Below, piece by piece: positions 55,580-64,000 of a stretch of DNA of 64,000 nucleotides. Location of the stretch: contig NZ_RQUY01000010.1 of NCBI RefSeq assembly GCF_003992125.1, positions 1-64,000 on the forward strand, in the 5' to 3' direction. A program made the translations under genes and the position numbers. The notes beneath the pieces are model-generated. The model was not told the DNA's origin. It did no database searches and saw nothing but the letters and a program-made list of their open reading frames with translations. Numbering within the stretch: the first letter of the stretch is position 1; the number at the start of each line of letters is the position of its first letter. The DNA is from Veillonella caviae (GTDB taxonomy: Bacteria; Bacillota; Negativicutes; Veillonellales; Veillonellaceae).

Positions 55580-57751
55580 ATGTTAACAAAGAAAGCCTAT
55601 AAAAGTATGCTGGCAGCGTCAGTATTGACTACCATTATGGGGACTGGCAGTGTATTTGCTGCAGAAATACAAGCAGGCTATACTCCAGATATGAATATAG
55701 TGACTAGTACTGATATGGCTACTAGACGAGATGTGCGCACAGAAACAAATCTGTATAATGAACAAAATACAGTTGTAACTAATGCTGCTGATGAAACTGA
55801 TGCGGCAATATTAGCTGCTCGTGGGGATACTGCATTATCTCAAGATGGTACTGTTGTACAAGGTTCTGATGGTACAGTAACCGTTAATAATGCAGCATTA
55901 AAAACAGATGACAATCAAGTTAAAATGATTTCCAAAACTACTGGTGGTACAGATTTGGACAAAGCTGCGGAAAATGGTCAAACACAAACTGTTACATCTA
56001 TTGAGGCACAATATGTAACATCTGTTAATGCAGAAACAGTAAATCCGTTTGTTGGTAAAACAATTTCTGGCATCTCTATTTCTGGTGTATCTGAAGCACA
56101 AGCGGTACAATTAATGCCGATTCTTACTGAGAAGGTAGGCGATGTAGTTGCCGTTGATAATATACTTAAAGATGTGCAAAATTTAGGTAATACAGGTTAT
56201 TTTTCTGAAGTTAACCCAATTTTTACTACCGTTCCAGAAGGTGTAAAATTAGATTTTGCAGTAGTCGTTAATCCAGTTGTGCATGGTGTTACATTTGAAG
56301 GTAATACTGTTTATACATCAGAAGTATTAACTAATTATATGGCTCTACCACAAGATCAAGTGCTAAACTCTGTCTATGTGGGACAAAAAATTCAAGGTAT
56401 TAATGCTGCATATGCGCGCGATGGATATATGTTGGCTCACGTAGATGGCGTGGCAGTAGATGATAATGGTATTCTCCATATTCGCGTAGTAGAGGGTGTA
56501 GTAGAAGATATCATCCCTGCAGGAAATAAAAAGACTCGCGATAAGGTTATCACTCGGGAATTTGTACAAAAGAAAGGTAAACCGTTTAACAAGTTCTTGG
56601 TTCGTCGATCTGTAGAACGGGTATATAACTTAGGTTTCTTTGATGATGTAAATGTAAGAATGTTACCAGGCAATGAAAATCCTAATAATGTTATTATCGA
56701 AGTCGATGTGTTAGAACATAAAACAGGTACTGTTACCTTAGGTGCAGGCTACTCTAAATCTGATGGCTTGGTGGGTATTATCGAATTTGGGGAAGAAAAT
56801 TTCCGAGGTACAGGTGATAAATTTAAAGTACATTGGGAAATCGGAGGTAAAGATAATTACAAAAATTATCAAGTATCTTATTTGAAACCTTGGATTGATA
56901 GTAAAGGGACTTCCCTTGGTTTTTCATACTTTAATCGCGAAGATGAATACACTGATTACAATGAAAATGGTTCTGAAGTGGCAGAATATAATAAAAAATC
57001 TCGTGGATTTAACATTTCTTTTGGACGCCAAACAGGAGAATATACTCGTGATTATTTAACCCTAGAGTCTCGTAAAGATGAATATAAATGGGATGATGAT
57101 GACAGTTCAGGATACCGATATGACAGAAATGCTGGGGCAGGTAATCGTTGGGATAATGGCAGCTATAATTTTGCCGATGATAACTATGTAGAAAACAACT
57201 TTGGACGTATTAATTCTGCTACATGGCAAAAAGTATATGATTCCCGTGACAATATTTATGAACCAACTCGTGGTCGTCGTATTTCTTATACTGCACAATG
57301 GGCAGGTCATGGCTTAGGCGGTGATTTTGATTTCTATAAATTTACTGCTGAAACGCGGATGTATAAAAAAATAGGTGCTAAAAATGTCTTGGCATTCCGT
57401 GCTCGTGCAGGTTTTATCCAAGGTGATGCACCATATAGCCAATTGTTCACTTTAGGTGGTGCAGACTCTTTACGTGGTTATGAAGATGACCAATTCCGCG
57501 GTAAAAAAATGTATAATGCTACTTTGGAATTCCGATTCCCATTAGTTAAAAAAGTCACTGGTGTTTTATTCGCTGATATCGGTGATGCTTGGGATGCGCC
57601 TAATGTTACATGGTATGATAGTAAAAAATCCTTTAACTATGGCGTTGGTGCCGGCGTCCGTGTCACTACACCTATTGGTCCAGTAAAACTTGATTATGGT
57701 GTTGGTAAGGACGAAAATAAATTCCACTTTAGCTTTGGTACACAATTCTAA
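55580..57751 (+). CDS. bamA: BamA-family outer-membrane protein assembly factor, three POTRA domains
   Basis: 723 aa. Signal peptide (1-27, SVFAA), then a Thr/Asp/Asn-rich linker (about 30-150), three POTRA domains (about 152-236, 237-313, 314-383) where E. coli BamA has five, and a 16-strand surface-antigen barrel (about 385-723). Barrel marks: LGGADSLRGYEDDQFRG (lid/strand motif) and the C-terminal FHFSFGTQF with terminal Phe. It inserts beta-barrel proteins into the outer membrane. Followed by ompH-like chaperone genes. AGGAGGAA before ATG. Confidence 0.95.
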   Translation: MLTKKAYKSMLAASVLTTIMGTGSVFAAEIQAGYTPDMNIVTSTDMATRRDVRTETNLYNEQNTVVTNAADETDAAILAARGDTALSQDGTVVQGSDGTVTVNNAALKTDDNQVKMISKTTGGTDLDKAAENGQTQTVTSIEAQYVTSVNAETVNPFVGKTISGISISGVSEAQAVQLMPILTEKVGDVVAVDNILKDVQNLGNTGYFSEVNPIFTTVPEGVKLDFAVVVNPVVHGVTFEGNTVYTSEVLTNYMALPQDQVLNSVYVGQKIQGINAAYARDGYMLAHVDGVAVDDNGILHIRVVEGVVEDIIPAGNKKTRDKVITREFVQKKGKPFNKFLVRRSVERVYNLGFFDDVNVRMLPGNENPNNVIIEVDVLEHKTGTVTLGAGYSKSDGLVGIIEFGEENFRGTGDKFKVHWEIGGKDNYKNYQVSYLKPWIDSKGTSLGFSYFNREDEYTDYNENGSEVAEYNKKSRGFNISFGRQTGEYTRDYLTLESRKDEYKWDDDDSSGYRYDRNAGAGNRWDNGSYNFADDNYVENNFGRINSATWQKVYDSRDNIYEPTRGRRISYTAQWAGHGLGGDFDFYKFTAETRMYKKIGAKNVLAFRARAGFIQGDAPYSQLFTLGGADSLRGYEDDQFRGKKMYNATLEFRFPLVKKVTGVLFADIGDAWDAPNVTWYDSKKSFNYGVGAGVRVTTPIGPVKLDYGVGKDENKFHFSFGTQF

Positions 57752-57767
57752 TATTGATATGTATTAT

Positions 57768-57800
57768 GGTGAAAGCTCCTTCTCAGAGGATGCTTTCACC
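57768..57800 (+). repeat. Hairpin after bamA
   Basis: GGTGAAAGC (57768-57776) / GCTTTCACC (57792-57800) with an inner TCC/GGA extension, no U-tract. Likely mRNA stability or partial termination before the ompH genes. Confidence 0.5.
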
Positions 57801-57902
57801 AATATCTCTATTAAGGGCAGTACAAAAATAGTTTATGTATAAACATATGAAACTATTATGTATTGTCAAAATCTATAATTTCAGAAATGAGGAAATTTAA
57901 TT

Positions 57903-58385
57903 ATGATGAGAATGATGAATAACAAGACGAATGTGAAGATATTCTCTATTGTTATTGCTGCGGTGTTTATTATTGGTATTGGTGCATTAGCGTATACTCA
58001 AATGGCAACGCCTGGCGTTAGTGCCGCAAGTAATATAGGTGTTGTAGATACATCTCGCATGATGTCTCAAGAAAACCCAGTTTTTCTTAAAGCTGCCAGT
58101 GATTATACAGCATACCGTAATCAATTGACTACGGAAGCACAAACTAAAATTGATGCTGCACAAGACGATGCAACAAAACAAAAAATTGCAGATGAAACAA
58201 GTACTACATTACAAAATAAAGATATGGAAATGGCAAAAGAAGTACGTGAAAAAACGATGGACGCTGCTAAATCCGTAGGTGAGGCAAAAGGTTTGAGCGT
58301 TGTCATGACGAAAGATACCGTATTGTATGGTGGTGTTGATATTACAGACCAAGTGCTTAAAAAACTGGCTTCTGATGCAAAATGA
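57903..58385 (+). CDS. OmpH/Skp-like periplasmic chaperone (1 of 3)
   Basis: 160 aa. N-terminal hydrophobic helix (about 13-33), a signal peptide or anchor (VSAAS may be cut), then an OmpH core: NIGVVDTSRMMSQENP strand, a coiled-coil tentacle (about 65-120) and a closing KGLSVVMTKDTVLYGGVDITDQVLKKL. Skp proteins hold unfolded OMPs on the way to BamA. Placed directly after bamA, supporting this role. The signal region differs from the next two copies. Confidence 0.88.
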   Translation: MMRMMNNKTNVKIFSIVIAAVFIIGIGALAYTQMATPGVSAASNIGVVDTSRMMSQENPVFLKAASDYTAYRNQLTTEAQTKIDAAQDDATKQKIADETSTTLQNKDMEMAKEVREKTMDAAKSVGEAKGLSVVMTKDTVLYGGVDITDQVLKKLASDAK

Positions 58386-58417
58386 TGTATTATTAGGCGT
58401 CAATAAAGGTAACCTGT

Positions 58418-59383
58418 ATGAAATTAGATAAAACATATATAGGGTTAATCGCTTTCTTGCTAGTTGCATTAATAGCGATGTTCGGTGCTTATCGCTTTGT
58501 TACCAATCATCAAAACAATGGCCCTTCTATAGGTGTGGTTAGATTGGATGATGTGTTGGAAATGAATCCATCCTACGAAGATTATAAATTAGCGAAAGAT
58601 GAATTATCACAATTGCAACATCAATATTCGATGGAACAAATGGCATTGAATCAAAAAGCACAATTGCAAGAAGAACAATTAAAAAACGTAGCGTTAAATG
58701 ATACGTTAACAGATGCGCTCAATGTAGAATTGCAAACGCGTATAGGTATTAAGGAACAAGAATTAAACCAAAAGTTAAATGCTAAACGAGCGGAGTTATC
58801 TGCTAAGTATTTGTCAGAGTTGAAAGAGGCGCATAATGCGTACGATTTAGAGATTGTAAATTTACAATTAGATTTGTATGCCTTTGATAGTCGCATCTAT
58901 ATTGATGAAGCACAAAAAAATGCGGCAGATGCTGAAAAGGCTGAAAAAGAAGCTCGATTAAAGGCGTTGTTGGAAAAGAGAAAGCCATCTAATGTTGATA
59001 TTGAACAGATTCAACAAAAAATTCAATCTGAATTAGAGCCTATGAAACGTGAAGGGGAAGCGGAATTAAAACAATATGCTGAAACTATTCAAGCTGATTT
59101 AGTAAAAAAACGAGATACTATGATGCAAACACAGGTACAAGAAGTTATGGCGAAACATAATTTGCCTGTTCCGCAGGAGTGGAATGATAGCTGGGCGCAA
59201 CGTTTATCTGATAAAGAAGCAGAAGTAAATGCGCTTCATGATGCTTTATTAGAAGATATTCGAATGAGAGCTAGTGTGGTTGCCAATGAACAGCAGTTAG
59301 ATTTAGTTTTAATCGATGATGGTGGAAATATAAAAGGACTCGACATTACTGATGCTATAAAAGCGTCTTATCGAGTTCAGTAA
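58418..59383 (+). CDS. Enlarged OmpH-like protein, membrane-anchored (2 of 3)
   Basis: 321 aa, twice the usual OmpH length. N-terminal uncleaved-looking TM helix (about 6-26), OmpH strand SIGVVRLDDVLEMNPSYEDY, a very long Gln/Glu/Lys-rich coiled coil (about 60-280), and a closing strand QQLDLVLIDDGGNIKGLDITDAI. The domain seems to have an inserted second helical segment. An inner-membrane-anchored, extended chaperone or spacer across the periplasm is inferred. Starts 32 nt after copy 1, ends 11 nt before copy 3. Confidence 0.82.
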   Translation: MKLDKTYIGLIAFLLVALIAMFGAYRFVTNHQNNGPSIGVVRLDDVLEMNPSYEDYKLAKDELSQLQHQYSMEQMALNQKAQLQEEQLKNVALNDTLTDALNVELQTRIGIKEQELNQKLNAKRAELSAKYLSELKEAHNAYDLEIVNLQLDLYAFDSRIYIDEAQKNAADAEKAEKEARLKALLEKRKPSNVDIEQIQQKIQSELEPMKREGEAELKQYAETIQADLVKKRDTMMQTQVQEVMAKHNLPVPQEWNDSWAQRLSDKEAEVNALHDALLEDIRMRASVVANEQQLDLVLIDDGGNIKGLDITDAIKASYRVQ

Positions 59384-59394
59384 GGAGTAAATCA

Positions 59395-59898
59395 ATGAAT
59401 AAAAAAATGAAATCTTTAGTATTAGGTGCAACATTGTTAGTAGCATTACCAATCTTAGGTGGTTGTGGCAATAATAATATTGGTTATGTAGACTCTATGA
59501 AAGTAGCTAATAGCACTGAAAAAGGATTAGCTATTACAAAAGAAATTAATGCAAAAGATAAAGAATTACAAGCTAAAGTTGCTGCTGCTGATGAAGCATC
59601 TAGACAACAAGTGATTCAACAAGCTCGTCAAGAATTTACAGCATTTTCAAATGCCAAAGCATCTGAATATAGACAATATCAAGAACAACAAATTAATGAA
59701 TTAGTAAAAGAGAAAAAACTTGATGTTATCATCGAGAAAGGCGCTGTTGTTGGTGGCGGCACAGATGTAACTGACGATTTAATCAATAAAATGGGCAAAG
59801 CATCCGATGCTGATATTAAAGCTGCTGAAAATGAAGCTAATGCAGCAGCTAGTCAGGATGCTCAAGCACAGGCTCAACCTCAAGAGTCAGCCCAATAG
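59395..59898 (+). CDS. OmpH-like lipoprotein (3 of 3)
   Basis: 167 aa. Lipoprotein signal with lipobox LGGC (C24), then OmpH core: NIGYVDSMKVANSTEK, coiled coil (about 47-105), and LDVIIEKGAVVGGGTDVTDDLI. An Ala/Gln-rich tail (about 140-167) may be a linker. As a lipoprotein it would be tethered to a membrane rather than free like E. coli Skp. Same transcript as copy 2 and lpxD. Confidence 0.85.
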   Translation: MNKKMKSLVLGATLLVALPILGGCGNNNIGYVDSMKVANSTEKGLAITKEINAKDKELQAKVAAADEASRQQVIQQARQEFTAFSNAKASEYRQYQEQQINELVKEKKLDVIIEKGAVVGGGTDVTDDLINKMGKASDADIKAAENEANAAASQDAQAQAQPQESAQ

Positions 59899-59927
59899 AT
59901 CTGAATTAGTTTAGGGGGAATGCAACA

Positions 59928-60959
59928 GTGGATAAAACTGTACTGGAATTAGCAACATTAGTAAATGGTCGCGTTGTAGGTGATGAATCTGTAGTTATTA
60001 CAGAAACACGTGGATTTGAGCAATCTGTACCGCAAGCGATTACTTTTGCTATTGGAGAATATGTAGAATATATTGGATTGTGTAAAGCTGGCGCTATTAT
60101 TTTAGAAGAAGAAGTTAATGATGCGCCTATGACTCAAATTATCGTAGACAATGCTAAAGCTGCATTTGCTCAAATTTTGCAATTATTTCACCCTCCAGTA
60201 GTGGTGCCACGTGAAATTCATCCTACCGCTATTATTGGTGAAAATGTATCTATTGGTGAAAATGTAGCCATTGGTGCATACTGCGTAATTAATGATAACG
60301 CTGTTATTGGTGACAATGTAACAATTCGTCCATATGTGTATATTGGACATAATACGCGTTTGGGTAATGATTGTGATATTTATGCGGGGGCTATTGTACA
60401 TGAAAATTGTGTATTAGGTAATCGTGTAGTACTTCGAGCAAAAGCTGTTATCGGTGGAGAGGGCTTTGGTTTTGCTACTGAGGACGGTATACATACACAT
60501 ATTCCTCAAGTGGGTAATGTAGTTCTTGAAGATGATGTAGAAATAGGCTCTTGTACGACTATCGACAATGCTACCATGGGATCTACATTAGTGCGAAAAG
60601 GAACTAAAATAGATAATCTAGTTCATCTTGGGCATAATGTGGAAATTGGTGAAAATTGTTTCCTCATCGCTCAAGTAGGTATCGCAGGTAGTACAAAGTG
60701 TGGCAATAATGTTATCTTCGCAGGACAAACAGGATGTACGGGTCATATTACAATTGGCGATAATGCTAAATTTGCAGGTAAGACTGGGATTACAGGCAAT
60801 GTGCCAGCAAACGCAATTATGGCTGGTTATCCAATGCGTCCTCATAAAGAATGGCTAAAATTAGCTGCTTATGAAACCCGTTTGCCAGATATGACTAAAA
60901 CGATTAAACAGTTACAAAAAGAAATTGACGCTTTAAAAGCACAGCTGAAGGAGAGCTAA
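59928..60959 (+). CDS. lpxD: UDP-3-O-(3-hydroxyacyl)glucosamine N-acyltransferase
   Basis: 343-aa trimeric left-handed beta-helix acyltransferase adding the N-linked hydroxyacyl chain, third step of lipid A synthesis. The N-terminal uridine-binding domain spans about 1-95; hexapeptide repeats (IGENVSIGENVAIGAY...) fill 100-310; catalytic His is in NLVHLGHNVEIGENC. The C-terminal helix is LKLAAYETRLPDMTKTIKQL. GTG 59928 follows TAGGGGGA. It couples the OMP chaperone genes to the lipid A block. Confidence 0.95.
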   Translation: MDKTVLELATLVNGRVVGDESVVITETRGFEQSVPQAITFAIGEYVEYIGLCKAGAIILEEEVNDAPMTQIIVDNAKAAFAQILQLFHPPVVVPREIHPTAIIGENVSIGENVAIGAYCVINDNAVIGDNVTIRPYVYIGHNTRLGNDCDIYAGAIVHENCVLGNRVVLRAKAVIGGEGFGFATEDGIHTHIPQVGNVVLEDDVEIGSCTTIDNATMGSTLVRKGTKIDNLVHLGHNVEIGENCFLIAQVGIAGSTKCGNNVIFAGQTGCTGHITIGDNAKFAGKTGITGNVPANAIMAGYPMRPHKEWLKLAAYETRLPDMTKTIKQLQKEIDALKAQLKES

Positions 60960-60966
60960 TGCATCT

Positions 60967-61869
60967 ATGTATAGGTTTATGAAGTTGTTAAGTGCCCTCG
61001 TATGTATGTTGCCACATGGGATACAATATGCACTAGGCACGCTGTTGGGGGAAATTGCTTGGCTTGCAGTGCCACCTAAACGTAAACGGCTAGCTATTGG
61101 GCAAATTTTATTTTGTAAAATCACAGATGATCCTACAGAGGCGAAGCGTATTGCAAAATCTAGTACTACTCGTTTTGGACGTATGATTATAGATGTATTA
61201 CGATATCCAGAGATTAAAGATGGTGATTATCTCGATATGATTGAATTTATCAATCGCGAGTATTTAGATGACGCTTTAGCCGATGGTAAAGGTGCTATTG
61301 TAGCAGCTATGCATAGTGGTAACTGGGAATTACTTGGTGGCGTTCTTGCATCTGAAGGCTATCCACTTATTTCGGTAGCCATGAAACAGAAGGGTGATGC
61401 AGATAAATTTATTAATGAGTACCGTCGATTAATGCATCAACATGTTACATATAAGACTGGTGTTAGAGAAATGGTAAGAGAACTTAAAAATGGTGCATTT
61501 TTAGGTTTGATTATGGATCAAGATCCTGGTGATGATGGTGTATTAGTACCGTTTTTTGGCTATGAAACATTAACAGCTGTTGGCCCGGCTGTACTTGGAC
61601 GTATGCAGGACGTACCGATTATATTTGTAACTATGCATTATAGTCCATACTCAGGTAAACATGAACTTGTAGTACATCCACCAATTTATGCGGAGAAGAC
61701 TGATGATAAAAAACGTGATGTAGCTGTTACAACAACATTATTAAGTGAATTTATGGAAGATTATATCCGTAGATATCCAGAAGATTGGTTTTGGTTACAT
61801 AACCGTTGGAAATGGACTCGTCGTTATTATGGGGACAAAATTGAAACTCCACCAGATGTGTATCATTAA
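60967..61869 (+). CDS. lpxL: Lipid A biosynthesis acyltransferase (LpxL/HtrB-like)
   Basis: 300-aa membrane-associated acyltransferase with the catalytic HX4E motif HSGNWE (around residue 117) and LIMDQDPGDDGVLVPFFG in the second substrate site. An N-terminal hydrophobic helix (about 5-25) anchors it. It adds a secondary acyl chain to lipid A precursors; LpxM or lysophospholipid acylation are alternatives. Starts at ATG 60967, 11 nt after AAGGAG; alternative ATG 60979. Confidence 0.85.
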   Translation: MYRFMKLLSALVCMLPHGIQYALGTLLGEIAWLAVPPKRKRLAIGQILFCKITDDPTEAKRIAKSSTTRFGRMIIDVLRYPEIKDGDYLDMIEFINREYLDDALADGKGAIVAAMHSGNWELLGGVLASEGYPLISVAMKQKGDADKFINEYRRLMHQHVTYKTGVREMVRELKNGAFLGLIMDQDPGDDGVLVPFFGYETLTAVGPAVLGRMQDVPIIFVTMHYSPYSGKHELVVHPPIYAEKTDDKKRDVAVTTTLLSEFMEDYIRRYPEDWFWLHNRWKWTRRYYGDKIETPPDVYH

Positions 61870-61904
61870 ATCTATAGATGTATCACTAGTTAGATTCAAT
61901 TGAT

Positions 61905-61957
61905 AAAACGGCATTATATGTGTTTGTAAAAATATATATGATGCCGTTTTTTTTTTT
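61905..61957 (+). terminator. Terminator after lpxL
   Basis: Perfect 10-bp stem AAAACGGCAT (61905-61914) / ATGCCGTTTT (61941-61950) with 26-nt loop, then a T run to 61957. Confidence 0.88.
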
Positions 61958-61988
61958 GGCTTTCATAACGAGAAATACTGTTAAATTC

Positions 61989-62017
61989 TTGTAACAGCTA
62001 TGCAAATAGGGTATAAT
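61989..62017 (+). promoter_or_regulatory. Promoter of lpxC-fabZ-lpxA
   Basis: -35 TTGTAA (61989-61994), exactly 17-bp spacer, -10 TATAAT (62012-62017). About 50 nt before lpxC. Confidence 0.75.
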
Positions 62018-62066
62018 ACATTATGGTGTATAGTAAACGTGAATTTACATATGAAAGGACTTTCTT

Positions 62067-62906
62067 ATGAGTAAGCCACAACAAACAATTAAACAGGCTG
62101 TTTCATATCAAGGGATTGGCCTTCATAGCGGAGAACCAGTAACAATGGTTTTCAAACCGGCACCAGATAATACCGGTATTGTGTTTGTCCGTACGGATAT
62201 CGAAGGTATGCCTTCTGTGCGAGCACACATTGATAATGTGACGAACACTATTCGAGCTACTACATTAGAAAATGGTGATGCCAAGGTTTTCACTGTAGAA
62301 CATGTTCTAGCTGCGTTCAGTGCTATGAATATTGATAACTGCTATATTGAAATGGATTCGCCTGAACCTCCTGTAGGAGATGGTAGCAGTGCTGTTTTTG
62401 TAGATTTAATTTTACAAGCAGGTATACAAGAGCAAAAGAGTTTGCGCCAAGTATACAAAGTGAAGAAAAGCCATACAATTTATGATGGTCATCGATTTAT
62501 ACTTATCGTACCTTATGATGGGTATCGTGTAACGTTTACCTCTGTAAATCCTCATCCACTACTTGGTACACAGCAATGTGATTTCGATGTAACACCAGAG
62601 TATTTTAAGGAACATATCAGTGCAGCTCGGACTATTGGATTTGTAAAAGAATTAGAACAATTACAAGCTATGGGTCTCGCAAAGGGCGGTAATACAGATA
62701 ATGCATTAGTCTATGATGACGAAACATGTTTGTCTGTACCTAGATTTGATGATGAACTAGTTCGCCACAAAGCTCTTGATGTTATAGGGGATTTATATTT
62801 ACTAGGCCCTATTGAAGGCCATGTAATTGCGTTAAAATCGAGCCATGAACTAAATTCTTGCTTGGCTCGTAGTATAATGGAAGAAATAAGGGAGACACAG
62901 CAATGA
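62067..62906 (+). CDS. lpxC: UDP-3-O-acyl-N-acetylglucosamine deacetylase
   Basis: 279-aa Zn2+ amidase, the committed step of lipid A synthesis. KQAVSYQGIGLHSGEPVTMVFKPA starts domain 1; VEHVLAAF holds the first zinc His; PPVGDGSSAVFVDLI follows; domain 2 has ARTIGF, and the zinc pair is in HKALDVIGDLYLLG. Shine-Dalgarno GAAAGGAC. The next gene overlaps its stop (ATGA), so the two are coupled. Confidence 0.96.
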   Translation: MSKPQQTIKQAVSYQGIGLHSGEPVTMVFKPAPDNTGIVFVRTDIEGMPSVRAHIDNVTNTIRATTLENGDAKVFTVEHVLAAFSAMNIDNCYIEMDSPEPPVGDGSSAVFVDLILQAGIQEQKSLRQVYKVKKSHTIYDGHRFILIVPYDGYRVTFTSVNPHPLLGTQQCDFDVTPEYFKEHISAARTIGFVKELEQLQAMGLAKGGNTDNALVYDDETCLSVPRFDDELVRHKALDVIGDLYLLGPIEGHVIALKSSHELNSCLARSIMEEIRETQQ

Positions 62907-63328
62907 TTCTTAATCATGAAGATATTTTAGAAATTTTACCACATCGTTACCCAATGCTTTTGGTAGATCGAATTATCGAACTTGAGCCAATGAAACGTGC
63001 TGTAGGCATTAAAAATGCTACATTTAATGAATTATTCTTCCAAGGTCATTTCCCTGGTAACCCTGTTATGCCTGGCGTATTGTTAACAGAAGCAATTGCA
63101 CAAGTTGGTGGTATTGCATTATTATATCCAGAAGAAAACAGAGGGTTAACACCTATGTTTACAGGCATTGACAAGGTGCGTTTCCGTCATCCAGTAAAAC
63201 CAGGAGATGTAGTTCGTATGGAAGTGGATATTGTTAAGATAAAAGGTCGTATGGGCAAGGTAGAAGGTCGCGCTTATGTAGGCGACAAACTTTGTGCTAG
63301 CGGTGAATACATGTTTGCCCTTGTATAA
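62903..63328 (+). CDS. fabZ: 3-hydroxyacyl-ACP dehydratase
   Basis: 141-aa hotdog-fold dehydratase for fatty acid elongation. ILEILPHRYPMLLVDRI and the catalytic His in GHFPGNPVMPGVLLTEAIAQVG are textbook FabZ. It balances hydroxyacyl-ACP use between fatty acids and lipid A, which explains its place between lpxC and lpxA. Start overlaps the lpxC stop by 4 nt. Confidence 0.97.
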   Translation: MILNHEDILEILPHRYPMLLVDRIIELEPMKRAVGIKNATFNELFFQGHFPGNPVMPGVLLTEAIAQVGGIALLYPEENRGLTPMFTGIDKVRFRHPVKPGDVVRMEVDIVKIKGRMGKVEGRAYVGDKLCASGEYMFALV

Positions 63329-63349
63329 TAGACTTAAGGAGTGATTATA

Positions 63350-64000
63350 GTGATAGTTGTAGGCATGGAACATGCGGAATCCAACATCCATAGTACAGCC
63401 ATTGTACATCCGAATGCTAAATTGGGCAAAGATGTTATCGTAGGACCCGGTGCAGTTATTGGGGAAAATGTAATTATTGGAGATGGCACACAAATTGGTG
63501 CTAATGTTGTCATTGGAGGGTGGACAACCATAGGTAAGCGTTGTGAAATTTATCCAAGTGCTTCCATTGGTTTAGAACCGCAAGATTTAAAGTTTAAAGG
63601 CGAAAAAAGCTATTGTCATATTGGTGATGAAACTGTTATCCGTGAGTTTGTAACGATTAGCCGAGCTACTGGAGAAGGTGAAGAAACTCGTGTTGGTAAT
63701 AATTGTTTGCTTCAAGCGTGTACTCATGTAGCACATAATTGTATCGTTGGCAATAATGTTATTATGAGTAATTGTGCTGGATTGGCCGGTCATGCTGTAG
63801 TAGAAGATCGCGTTGTTATTGGTGGACTTGCAGGTGTACATCAATTTGTAAAAATTGGTCGCAATGCTATGGTTGGTGGCATGGCGAAAGTGGTACAAGA
63901 TATACCGCCATATGTAATTGCAGATGGTCAACCGGCACGTGTTATCGGCTTAAATTCTGTAGGTTTATCTCGTGCAGGTATTTCCGAGGAAGTGCGCCGC
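63350..64000 (+). CDS. lpxA: UDP-N-acetylglucosamine acyltransferase, cut at the window end
   Basis: 217 codons with no stop before the window end, so incomplete. Left-handed beta helix: hexapeptide repeats ([21 protein letters not shown]), [12 protein letters not shown], and active-site His129 in THVAHN. SRATGEG-like and [22 protein letters not shown] follow. It adds the first hydroxyacyl chain to UDP-GlcNAc. GTG 63350 lies 8 nt after AAGGAG; ATG 63365 is the alternative. It continues the lpxC-fabZ operon. Confidence 0.95.
   Translation, partial: MIVVGMEHAESNIHSTAIVHPNAKLGKDVIVGPGAVIGENVIIGDGTQIGANVVIGGWTTIGKRCEIYPSASIGLEPQDLKFKGEKSYCHIGDETVIREFVTISRATGEGEETRVGNNCLLQACTHVAHNCIVGNNVIMSNCAGLAGHAVVEDRVVIGGLAGVHQFVKIGRNAMVGGMAKVVQDIPPYVIADGQPARVIGLNSVGLSRAGISEEVRR

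Noticed and set aside
1-64000. CRISPR arrays, insertion sequences, prophage or integrase genes
   Set aside because: No regularly spaced direct repeats, transposase motifs or phage-like genes were noticed; base composition looks uniform by eye.

Overview
The window looks like chromosome of a Negativicutes bacterium, most likely Veillonella. It is AT-rich with Firmicutes-type Shine-Dalgarno sites, ECF-type (ThiT-like) uptake and a candidate Bacillus-type PurBox. It also encodes a complete diderm toolkit: LpxC/D/A/L, FabZ, BamA, TamB, TolC, OmpH/Skp and MlaEFD. The species call is inference from gene content. No mobile element, CRISPR array, rRNA or phage gene was seen. There is one tRNA (Arg, anticodon CCG). 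Nearly every gene is on the + strand; only a glutaredoxin-like gene and guaC are on the - strand.

Layout. 1-7.7 kb: a secreted DUF4198-type protein, tRNA-Arg, a YgbA-like small Cys-rich protein, a nitroreductase, a glutaredoxin-like protein (-), ilvB-ilvN, a beta-carbonic anhydrase and an exported metallophosphoesterase. 8-15.3 kb: an arginine cluster (argF, argC, argB, argD) flanked on both sides by M20D amidohydrolases, with an unrecognised 60-aa membrane protein. 15.4-20.6 kb: guaC (-), then a ThiT-like ECF S-component overlapping a mobA-mobB fusion, moeA and an AraC-type regulator. 21-25.3 kb: class I fumarate hydratase alpha/beta and two tandem SLC13-type permeases, fitting C4-dicarboxylate metabolism. 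25.6-31.7 kb: fhs, a cyclodeaminase, a xanthine/uracil permease with a PurBox-like operator, then greA-lysS behind a consensus promoter. 32-40 kb: ornithine decarboxylase and PotE antiporter, a CDF transporter, serS, a small transaldolase and class II FBPase.

40.2-64 kb is an envelope supercluster. In order it holds murA, an MreB-like protein with a long basic N-terminal extension, an apparently frameshifted AMIN/phosphodiester-glycosidase gene, a tiny secreted lipoyl-like protein, a SpoIVB-type S55 protease, mlaE-mlaF-mlaD, tolC, tamB, bamA, three consecutive ompH-like genes, lpxD, lpxL, lpxC, fabZ and lpxA (cut by the window end). It joins wall synthesis, phospholipid transport, outer-membrane protein insertion and lipid A synthesis. 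The least-explained parts are the lipoyl-like protein, the S55 protease with motif order opposite to SpoIVB, the long MlaD with a beta-rich C-terminus, and the three differently anchored OmpH proteins.

Regulatory signals include identical palindromes TATACAT-N4-ATGTATA at 210-227 and 7948-7967, a PurBox pair before the xanthine permease, terminator-like hairpins inside the carbonic anhydrase and greA leaders, and a UUCG-capped hairpin between the ornithine decarboxylase and potE.
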